Assembly: GCA_009920225.1 (NCBI GenBank)
Contig: RGAJ01000059.1
Coordinates: 1 to 8,509, forward strand
From: Paracoccaceae bacterium
Lineage (GTDB): Bacteria; Pseudomonadota; Alphaproteobacteria; Rhodobacterales; Rhodobacteraceae
Direction of reading: 5' to 3'
DNA length: 8,509 bases
Below the pieces are notes generated by a model, which saw only the letters and a list, made by a program, of their open reading frames with translations, was not told where the DNA came from and made no database searches. The translations under genes were made by a program, and so were the position numbers. Below are positions 1-6,275 of the stretch, piece after piece; the first letter of the stretch is position 1; each line of letters starts with the position of its first letter.

Positions 1-5
1 TCAGT

Positions 6-91
<86 letters not shown>

Positions 92-531
92 ACTCATCCT
101 TCTACCTTTATTCCGACGCTTTCCTTTTCGAATCAGTTTGACTTGGCATTGTGTTGCGCTTGGAAACAATGCGCGCTTTGTATTTGCTTTGTCCGTGATC
201 TGGAATGTGTTTGATGTCGCGGGTGTTGCCGAAAACAAACGCACCACGGTGTATCTGCAATTTGCCGCCTATGGTTCTGAAATTGAAAAAGTTATTAATT
301 ACAACTAATTACTGTACTTGGCATTCGCGGAAGAGTATCTTTACGTTAAAGAAAAGGTTCCAAGGGGTAGTTTTCCCCCTTAAGTATATTGCTTATTAGT
401 ACTTATGTAGTGAATTTATAAACGTTCCTTTTGTGGGGAAGCGGCAATTAATAACGTTTGCGGCAGGTTTGACTGCCTTTCATTTCATATTTGGCGAGCG
501 AAAGTTTGTCACCATTTTTGGTGTGAGTAAA
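92..531. other. AT-rich intergenic region, no convincing gene
   Basis: About 440 bases separate the tRNA from the most likely start of the Hint-like gene. From about 280 to 430 the sequence is visibly AT-rich compared with the rest of the window. Short open frames occur, but none has a ribosome binding site or a recognisable protein. Two weak structures are visible: a small hairpin pairing AAGGGG (363-368) with CCCCTT (near 377-382), and an inverted repeat TAAGTA (381-386) / TACTTA (400-405) with a 13-base spacer. The promoter of the Hint-like gene probably lies here, but no box can be assigned with confidence. Part of this stretch (433-531) would be coding if the GTG start at 433 were used. 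Confidence 0.6.
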
Positions 532-1188
532 ATGGTTGAACAGTATTTTGATTTCGACGCGCGATACGCAATTTCGAGCGGATCCGCGTTTGATTTTGAA
601 AATGCAGGGAATGCTGATCCCAACTTAGGCGGATTTCGTGCATCTGCGCAAATTGCGACGGCACGCGGATTGGTGCGTGTTGACGGCTTGAAATCGACCG
701 ACTTGGTTTTGACCCGTGACGCGGGATATGTTCCCGTAATTGCGATCGATCGTGTTCCTTTGACGCAACAACATGCCAAGCCTATGGATGTTTTGATCAG
801 CGCAAACGCGATTTCTTTCCTGATCCCGCCGCGCGACATGTTTGTTGCACCTTCGCAGCTTATCCTATTGCAAGAACACCCAACGCGGATCGCGAGCGAA
901 ACCTTTATTCGTGCGGGCGATTTGGCCAATCACGTTCGCGGGGTGCGTTTGGTCGAAGCGCAACAGCCCCGTTTCAATATAATTTGTGAAAAGCACGAAG
1001 TCATCTTGGTCGATGAGATCTGGGTCGGAACGGGATATTCGCAAGCGTCCTATGGTGCAGCTTTGCTAGAGGGACGGCGATTTGCCAATACTGTGCAACA
1101 AACATCGGAAAAATTGTCGCGACCACTCGCCGATTTGACAACATTTGATGCGTCGGTTGTGTCCGCCGCTTGGGCAAAGCACGCCTAA
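532..1188 (+). CDS. Hint-like (Hedgehog/intein, Hint_2-type) protein, catalytic residues apparently lost
   Basis: This 218-residue protein resembles the Hint_2 domains common in Rhodobacterales. Residues 34-63 match the usual opening block (an 'IAT' strand, a turn, then 'DLVLTRD'). A second block at about 101-114 matches the region normally reading like 'RRDLLVSPQHRVLL', and 'KHEVIL' at 154-159 matches the late 'HEVI' strand. Two key positions look wrong. Gly34 sits where the family has its nucleophilic Cys, and Gln109 sits where the conserved His of the SPQH motif is expected. Self-splicing or self-cleavage is therefore unlikely (inference). I chose ATG 532 because the protein pattern begins there and a weak GTGAG lies at 523-527. 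The same frame is open to GTG 433 (251 residues), but that start has no ribosome binding site. No signal peptide is seen. Its stop overlaps the stop of the opposing nucleotidyltransferase gene by 4 bases. The cellular role is unknown. Confidence 0.75.
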   Translation: MVEQYFDFDARYAISSGSAFDFENAGNADPNLGGFRASAQIATARGLVRVDGLKSTDLVLTRDAGYVPVIAIDRVPLTQQHAKPMDVLISANAISFLIPPRDMFVAPSQLILLQEHPTRIASETFIRAGDLANHVRGVRLVEAQQPRFNIICEKHEVILVDEIWVGTGYSQASYGAALLEGRRFANTVQQTSEKLSRPLADLTTFDASVVSAAWAKHA

Positions 1189-1781
1189 TCCGCGCGATGT
1201 GATAACCGCCAAGCGTCCCAGTCTTCGGGCGTGTCCAAATCAATGTTTGGTCCGTCATCATGAAATGTCACAAACAACGGCTGTGCGTCCGATATGATTG
1301 ATTTGGCGCCTTGATCGCCGGTTAGCTCATCAAACCGTGCAAAATAGGATTGCGGGAATATCACGGGATGACCGCTTTTGCCTGATTTCCCTTTGGCTTG
1401 AATTATACGATCTGGATTTTCACGCCATGTTTGGATCATACGGTCAAAATGATGCTGACCCAGCTCTGGCATATCCGTCGGGCATATCAAGACGGCAGGG
1501 TGATCTGCAATCGATTGAACTGCGGATTTTAGCGTGACCGCCATACCGTCGTTCGCATTTGGGATAAAAATCGGGGTAACATTTAGCCCCTCTAGGGCAA
1601 TCCACCGCGGATGATCGGCGTTTGGCAAAGCAACATAGGTCACTGCATCCGTTCCAAGGCAGATTCGCGCCATCCGACGCAGCAAAGGCACATCTGCAAT
1701 ACGCTCAAGCTGTTTGTCCCCACCGCGCATACGCGATGAGGATCCAGCCGCCAGTAACAAGAGTGCAGGGTCATCGGACAT
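1185..1781 (-). CDS. MobA/MocA-like nucleotidyltransferase (NTP_transf_3 family)
   Basis: This 198-residue protein has the features of a molybdenum-cofactor nucleotidyltransferase. The N-terminal nucleotide-binding loop 'LLLAAGSSSRM..GDKQL' spans residues 8-25. 'GMAVTLKSAV' at 79-88 is the second nucleotide/substrate loop. 'CPTDMPEL' at 100-107 carries the metal-binding Asp103, and 'GHPVIFP' is at 137-143. Enzymes of this family attach CMP or GMP to molybdopterin, as in MocA or MobA. The lack of the usual MobA guanine-loop spelling and the overall look favour the MocA-like branch, but the substrate cannot be fixed by eye. The start ATG lies 9 bases after the stop of the dimethylglycine dehydrogenase-like gene, so the two are almost certainly co-transcribed. 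Its 3' end overlaps the convergent Hint-like gene by 4 bases. No molybdoenzyme is visible in the window, so the biological partner is unclear. Confidence 0.85.
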   Translation of the reverse strand: MSDDPALLLLAAGSSSRMRGGDKQLERIADVPLLRRMARICLGTDAVTYVALPNADHPRWIALEGLNVTPIFIPNANDGMAVTLKSAVQSIADHPAVLICPTDMPELGQHHFDRMIQTWRENPDRIIQAKGKSGKSGHPVIFPQSYFARFDELTGDQGAKSIISDAQPLFVTFHDDGPNIDLDTPEDWDAWRLSHRAD

Positions 1782-1790
1782 GTGCCGATC

Positions 1791-4202
1791 TTAGCCGCGC
1801 ATCCTGTGCCCGTCACCATCAAAAAGCGGCGCAGTGATCAGACGTGCCCCACGCATATCGCCCAAAATTTCAATCTTGGCCTCTAACCCATCTTTGACCA
1901 TATCGCGTGGGATGAGCGCGTAAGCGATTGATTTTTCTGCGTAATGCGAATACCCGCCCGATGTGCAGAACCCCACAACCGCGCCATCAACCCAAACGGG
2001 TTCATAGGCCACGACATCTGCGGTGTCTGCATCGACTTCGAAATTCACCAATTGCCGTTTGGCCCCTGTGGCGCGTTCTGCTTCTGCTGCGGCGCGACCG
2101 ATGAAATCGGCAGGTTTGTTCCACGCGATAAAGCGATCCATTCCCGTTTCGCACGGCGTGTAATCTGGTGAGAATTCACGCGCCCAAGAGCCAAAGAATT
2201 TGTCCAAACGCAGTGACATCATCGCGCGCATTCCAAAGGGTTTCATATCAAATGCCTGACCCGCAGACCAAAGCGTGGACCAAAGTGCGCGTTGATCCAG
2301 TGGATCGCAATAGATTTCAAAACCCAGATCACCCGTATAGCTGACACGTTGCACCGTGCATTCGGTCATGCCGACAACCATTTTCCGCACGTCCATAAAG
2401 CGCATATCCGAAACGTCGCTGCGGGTGCAGGCGGCCAGCACATCGCGCGCCTTCGGGCCGGCGATCTGAAAACCGGTTAAGCGGTCCGAGATATTGTCGA
2501 CCCGCACATCGCACGACAGATTCTGCAGGAACCAACGCATGTGGTAATCTTGGGCCCCATAACTTGCGGTGAGCTGGAATTCCGTCTCGGAAAGACACGA
2601 GACAGTGAAATCGCCGATCAATTTTCCTTTGGGTGACAGCATAGGCGTCAATGAAATGCGTCCAACCTTTGGCAAACGCCCGGCCATGATCCGATCCAAC
2701 CAAGCCCGCGCATCTGTTCCCGTGACGCGGTATTTGCCGAAATTATGCACTTCGTTAATGCCGACGGCCGTGCGCACGGCCATCACTTCGCGCTTGGTTG
2801 CGTCCCACGCATTTGACCTGCGGAAAGACGGGGTTTCATAACGGGGCTCATCCCCTTGGGCAAAATAATTTGGGACCTCAAGCCCAAACTGTGCCCCCCA
2901 AACAGCGCCCATACTGTCGAAAATATCGTACATCGGGGTTGTGCGCAGGGGCCGCGCAGCAGGCAGTTCTTCGTTCGGATAGCTCACGGAAAACCGTTTT
3001 TGATAGTTTTCGATCACTTTGGGCAAGGTGTAGCCCGCGTTGATCCAACCTTGGCCAAAACGGGCAACGTCCATTGCGGCGGTATCGCGTTCGGTTTCGC
3101 CTTCGATCATCCACTGAGCAAGCATCAGACCAACACCGCCGCCTTGTGAGAATCCTGCCATCACACCGCAAGCAGACCAATAGTTTCGCAATCCGGGAAT
3201 TGGACCCACCAAGGGGTTTCCGTCAGGCGCAAAGGTGAATGGACCGTGAATCACCGATTTGACGCCCGCAGTTTCCAACACAGGGAAGCGTTTATAGGCG
3301 AATTCGATGCTTTCGTTGATTTTGTCGAAATCATCCGCCAATAGCTCATGTCCAAAGTTCCACGGTGTGCCATCGACGGCCCAAGGTTTGCAGGGCTGTT
3401 CATAGAAGCCGATACACAATCCACGGCCTTCTTGACGCAGATAGCTTTCGCCTGCGGGGTCCATCACATGGGGGTGTTCGTGATCGCGATTGTAAATTTC
3501 GGCGATGTCGTCAGTGACGATATATTGATGCTCCATCGGATGCAGCGGCAAATAGACGCCGGCCATGGCGCCCACCTCGCGGGCCCAAAGGCCGCCTGCG
3601 TTGACGATATGTTCGGCGTGGATTGTGCCTTTTTCGGTGACAACGTCCCATGTGCCGTCACTGCGTTGGTTGGTCTCAATGACCTTGCAATGGGTTTCAA
3701 TCGTGGCCCCGCCCATCCGCGCGGCCTTGGCATAGGCGTGGGTCGTGCCTGAGGGGTCTAAATGCCCATCCAGCGGATCATAAAGCGCGCCAATGATGCC
3801 ATCAAGGTTGGTGATTGGCGCAATCTTGGCGATTTCTTCTGGGCCAACGATTTCAGTTTCCAGTCCCATATAGCGGTGTTTTGCCCGTTCCGCCAACAGC
3901 ATATCAAAGCGTTCTTTGTTATCGGCGAGTGTAATGCCACCCACGTGGTGCAAGCCACAGGACATGCCTGTGATTTCTTCGAGCTCTTTGTAAAGTCGAA
4001 TGGTATAGCCCTGCAGTGCGGCCATGTTGGTGTCACCATTCAACGTGTGAAACCCACCCGCCGCGTGCCATGTTGAGCCCGATGTCAAATCGGAACGTTC
4101 GATCAAAATCACGTCTGACCATCCCAATTTTGTCAGGTGATAGAGAACGCTACATCCGACGACACCGCCGCCGATGACGGCCACTCTTGTTGTGGTTTTC
4201 AT
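1791..4202 (-). CDS. Dimethylglycine dehydrogenase-like FAD/GcvT protein (dimethylglycine or sarcosine dehydrogenase family)
   Basis: The 803-residue protein has the full two-part architecture of mitochondrial dimethylglycine/sarcosine dehydrogenases. An FAD-dependent amine oxidase (DAO) domain covers about 5-370, with Rossmann motif 'GGGVVG' at 11-16. The 'SGSTWHAAG' motif at 41-49 contains His46, aligned from memory with the histidine that binds FAD covalently in mammalian DMGDH. An FAO_M linker (about 370-425) and GcvT N- and C-terminal domains (about 430-795) follow. Asp531, in 'LIGDFTV', aligns with the folate-site Asp of Arthrobacter dimethylglycine oxidase, and 'SYTGDLGFEIY' is a typical GcvT block. 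The expected reaction is oxidative N-demethylation of dimethylglycine (or sarcosine), passing the carbon to tetrahydrofolate as methylene-THF. Substrate choice between these two cannot be read from sequence. A GGAG lies 6 bases before the start. No signal peptide is present, so the enzyme is probably cytoplasmic. Confidence 0.88.
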   Translation of the reverse strand: MKTTTRVAVIGGGVVGCSVLYHLTKLGWSDVILIERSDLTSGSTWHAAGGFHTLNGDTNMAALQGYTIRLYKELEEITGMSCGLHHVGGITLADNKERFDMLLAERAKHRYMGLETEIVGPEEIAKIAPITNLDGIIGALYDPLDGHLDPSGTTHAYAKAARMGGATIETHCKVIETNQRSDGTWDVVTEKGTIHAEHIVNAGGLWAREVGAMAGVYLPLHPMEHQYIVTDDIAEIYNRDHEHPHVMDPAGESYLRQEGRGLCIGFYEQPCKPWAVDGTPWNFGHELLADDFDKINESIEFAYKRFPVLETAGVKSVIHGPFTFAPDGNPLVGPIPGLRNYWSACGVMAGFSQGGGVGLMLAQWMIEGETERDTAAMDVARFGQGWINAGYTLPKVIENYQKRFSVSYPNEELPAARPLRTTPMYDIFDSMGAVWGAQFGLEVPNYFAQGDEPRYETPSFRRSNAWDATKREVMAVRTAVGINEVHNFGKYRVTGTDARAWLDRIMAGRLPKVGRISLTPMLSPKGKLIGDFTVSCLSETEFQLTASYGAQDYHMRWFLQNLSCDVRVDNISDRLTGFQIAGPKARDVLAACTRSDVSDMRFMDVRKMVVGMTECTVQRVSYTGDLGFEIYCDPLDQRALWSTLWSAGQAFDMKPFGMRAMMSLRLDKFFGSWAREFSPDYTPCETGMDRFIAWNKPADFIGRAAAEAERATGAKRQLVNFEVDADTADVVAYEPVWVDGAVVGFCTSGGYSHYAEKSIAYALIPRDMVKDGLEAKIEILGDMRGARLITAPLFDGDGHRMRG

Positions 4203-4208
4203 TTTGGA

Positions 4209-4212
4209 CTCC
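4209..4212 (-). promoter_or_regulatory. Ribosome binding site of the dimethylglycine dehydrogenase-like gene
   Basis: On the minus strand GGAG is followed by six bases and then ATG at 4202. This supports the chosen start and shows the gene can be translated independently of mmsB, from which it is separated by 163 bases. Confidence 0.75.
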
Positions 4213-4314
4213 GTTTTTTAATTTGGAGTTTCGTCGAGATTGGGAAGAATGCAAGAGGGTTTGCGACATTTGGTGTCGTAGGTGTTCTTTCGAATTGCTT
4301 TGCAATCCGACAGA

Positions 4315-4335
4315 TGCGGGGGCGTTGCCCCCGCA
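4315..4335. repeat. GC-rich perfect hairpin with conserved-looking tail; possible terminator or dispersed intergenic element
   Basis: A perfect 9-pair stem, TGCGGGGGC (4315-4323) with GCCCCCGCA (4327-4335), closes a three-base GTT loop. On the plus side it is followed by CCCCC and then an 'AGAGTATTTTTACAAAGATG' tail up to about 4360. I recognise this arrangement (G/C hairpin, C run, GAGTATTTTT, AAGATGAA) as resembling a sequence found between genes many times in Rhodobacterales genomes; that is memory, not a search. It lies just past the 3' end of mmsB. In the minus direction no U run follows the stem, so as a terminator for mmsB it would be atypical. Confidence 0.65.
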
Positions 4336-4365
4336 CCCCCAGAGTATTTTTACAAAGATGAAAGG

Positions 4366-5238
4366 TCAGCTGCGGCTGCGTTTTTCGAAACGAGGGAGCA
4401 TCGCGGAAAAATCCATGCCGCGGCCGTTTTCGGTTTCGACAAAAGTTTCGTAGAGTTTCGTTGCGATTTCGCCCATCGGCGTGTCTGCATCCGCGGATGA
4501 GGCGGCCATTTGAGACAGGCGCAGATCCTTGAGCATGAGTTCGGCGGCGAAGCCCGGTTTATAGTCGTTGTCCGCGGGCGATTTTGGTCCGATGCCTGGG
4601 GCAGGGCAATAGGCATTCATCGTCCAGCTGTAGCCTGAGGAGGTTGAGACAACATCAAACATTGCTTGGCGATCGAGGCCGAGTTTATCGGCAAGGGCGA
4701 AGGCTTCGCAGGTTGCGATCATGGTGACGCCCAGGATCATGTTGTTACAGATTTTGGCGGCTTGTCCATTGCCCGAAGGGCCACAATGAACGGCCTTTTG
4801 TCCCATAATGTCAAAGAGCGGTTTTACGATATCAAAGCCAGTGCTGTCGCCGCCGACCATAAAGGTCAATGTGCCAGCCACAGCGCCGCCGACACCGCCC
4901 GAGACAGGTGCGTCGAGCGCCATGAGGCCTGCGGCGGTTGCGTCGGCTGCGACGGCGCGGGCGCTGTCGACATCCACGGTGGAGCAATCGGCCAAAACGG
5001 CGCCTTTGGACATCACCGGGATGATATCGGATGCAACGGATCGCAAGATGTCGCCGTTTGGTAGCATCGTGAATACGACATCGGCACCCGTTGCCGCGTC
5101 TATGGCGGAGGCTGCGTGTTTTACGCCATCCACGGATACGTTTGCGGTGTCAAAGCCGACCACGTCGTGGCCCGCTTGGGCCAAGTTTTTGGCCATTGGG
5201 GCGCCCATGTTGCCCAATCCGATAAATCCGATTTTCAT
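4366..5238 (-). CDS. mmsB: 3-hydroxyisobutyrate dehydrogenase
   Basis: This NAD-dependent enzyme oxidises 3-hydroxyisobutyrate to methylmalonate semialdehyde in valine catabolism. At 290 residues it has the usual family length. The Rossmann motif 'GLGNMGAPMAKNL' is at 7-19. The substrate-binding signature 'DAPVSGGVGGAVAGTLTFMV' is at 109-128. 'GNGQAAKICNNM' at 156-167 carries the catalytic Lys162, and a 'GYSWTMNAYCPAPG' block typical of true 3-hydroxyisobutyrate dehydrogenases follows further on. These points favour MmsB over tartronate semialdehyde or other beta-hydroxyacid dehydrogenases. The start overlaps the stop of the upstream hydrolase in an ATGA. A good ribosome binding site, GGAGAA (minus strand of 5244-5249), lies inside the last codons of that gene, which supports translational coupling. 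It is the last of three tightly joined genes before the 4203-4365 gap. Confidence 0.93.
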   Translation of the reverse strand: MKIGFIGLGNMGAPMAKNLAQAGHDVVGFDTANVSVDGVKHAASAIDAATGADVVFTMLPNGDILRSVASDIIPVMSKGAVLADCSTVDVDSARAVAADATAAGLMALDAPVSGGVGGAVAGTLTFMVGGDSTGFDIVKPLFDIMGQKAVHCGPSGNGQAAKICNNMILGVTMIATCEAFALADKLGLDRQAMFDVVSTSSGYSWTMNAYCPAPGIGPKSPADNDYKPGFAAELMLKDLRLSQMAASSADADTPMGEIATKLYETFVETENGRGMDFSAMLPRFEKRSRS

Positions 5239-6275
5239 ATGTCTTCTCCAGTAAAGAGGTCGTGTTCGCCCAAGGGGGATGTCATCATATCCACGCGAGC
5301 GGGGTCAAGTGTTTCGGGCGTGTCGGCCCAGTTTGGGGTGCGATCCTTGTCTATGATTGCTGCGCGGATGCCTTCGATGAAATCGCCATGTTCGACGGCG
5401 CGCGCGGTAAAGCGATATTCGAGACGCAAGGCGTCTTGGATCGTGGCGGTGTCGTCCAACTGCGACAGAATACGAAGGGCAGATCCCATCGCAAGTGGGG
5501 AATTGCGACCGATGGATTTCAGCACATTTTTTGCCAAATCACTGTCGTTTGCGCGCAAAGTTGCGATCACATCAGAGAGAGTGGTTTTATCGCACAATCT
5601 GGCAAGGTCGGCGGCGCGCGCGCGCAAGGAACCATGCGGGGCAGGTTGCGCCAACGACATGATCTGGTCTGTCTCGCCCGTTTCTTCGAGCTTTTGGATC
5701 AAATTCGGCCAATTGTGTTCGGGGATAAAATGATCTGCAAATCCTGCAAAAATCGCATCATCAGCTTGCATTCGGGTTGCCGTGATCCCCAAATAGGCGC
5801 CCACGCCCGATGGCGCACGTGACAGAAGCAGCGATCCCCCCACATCGGGCACCAATCCGATCCCGCATTCGGGCATTGCGATTTGGCTGCTTTCGCCAAC
5901 GATGCGGTGACTGCCGTGACAGGAAATTCCGACACCGCCGCCCATCGTAAACCCCTGCATGAAGGCTATATAGGGTTTGGGATAGGTGGCGATCATTGCG
6001 TTCAGGCGATATTCATCGGCCCAAAATTTTTGACCATAGGCATAATCGCGCCGCAGGCCGCTGTCGTAAAGATCGGCGATATCGCCGCCTGCACAAAAGG
6101 CACGATCCCCTTCGGCATCGATGACAACCAAGTCCACTTTGGGATCGTCCCGCCATGCGATCAAAGCATCCTCGATCTTGATGCACATGTCATAGCTCAG
6201 CGCATTCAACGCCTTTGGCCGTGTCAGCGTGATGCGTCCGGCGCGGCCCGAAATGCGGATGTTGATATCGCTCAT
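5235..6275 (-). CDS. 3-hydroxyisobutyryl-CoA hydrolase (ECH_2, enoyl-CoA hydratase/isomerase superfamily)
   Basis: The 346-residue length, with a C-terminal extension beyond the crotonase core, is that of 3-hydroxyisobutyryl-CoA hydrolases; simple enoyl-CoA hydratases are near 260. 'FCAGGDI' (60-66) and 'GFTMGGGVGIS' (108-118) form the oxyanion-hole loops. 'MPECGIGLVPDVGG' (134-147) gives Glu136 and Asp144, spaced as the catalytic Glu and Asp of the human enzyme. The reaction releases 3-hydroxyisobutyrate from its CoA ester, which removes toxic methacrylyl-CoA-derived intermediates and provides the substrate for the next gene, mmsB. Both ends overlap neighbours by 4 bases (ATGA at 6272-6275 and at 5235-5238). 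No strong ribosome binding site precedes the start, so coupling to the upstream dehydrogenase is likely. It could be annotated simply as enoyl-CoA hydratase/isomerase, but length and context favour the hydrolase. Confidence 0.9.
   Translation of the reverse strand: MSDINIRISGRAGRITLTRPKALNALSYDMCIKIEDALIAWRDDPKVDLVVIDAEGDRAFCAGGDIADLYDSGLRRDYAYGQKFWADEYRLNAMIATYPKPYIAFMQGFTMGGGVGISCHGSHRIVGESSQIAMPECGIGLVPDVGGSLLLSRAPSGVGAYLGITATRMQADDAIFAGFADHFIPEHNWPNLIQKLEETGETDQIMSLAQPAPHGSLRARAADLARLCDKTTLSDVIATLRANDSDLAKNVLKSIGRNSPLAMGSALRILSQLDDTATIQDALRLEYRFTARAVEHGDFIEGIRAAIIDKDRTPNWADTPETLDPARVDMMTSPLGEHDLFTGEDI

Noticed and set aside
433..531. N-terminal extension of the Hint-like gene from GTG 433.
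   Set aside because: No ribosome binding site precedes it, and the protein resemblance begins only after ATG 532.
480..929. 149-residue open frame on the minus strand opposite the Hint-like gene.
   Set aside because: It is a shadow frame with no family resemblance and no ribosome binding site, while the opposite strand gives a recognisable domain.
3348..3752. 134-residue plus-strand open frame.
   Set aside because: It is antisense to the strongly supported FAD domain of the dimethylglycine dehydrogenase-like gene and has no recognisable motifs.
4203..4365. Possible riboswitch upstream of the one-carbon enzyme gene.
   Set aside because: Apart from small hairpins, no conserved folate, glycine or SAM riboswitch core could be recognised.
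5614..5625. Alternating GC run of 12 bases, possible Z-DNA or repeat.
   Set aside because: It encodes an Arg-Ala-Arg-Ala-type stretch in the hydrolase gene and is short enough to be explained by GC-rich codon use.
5845..5855. An 11-base copy of the tRNA-Leu 3' end (TCGGGCACCAA, also at 82-92), a possible attachment site.
   Set aside because: It lies inside the hydrolase gene in codons for the conserved 'LVPDVG' motif, so the match is explained by coding constraint and chance.
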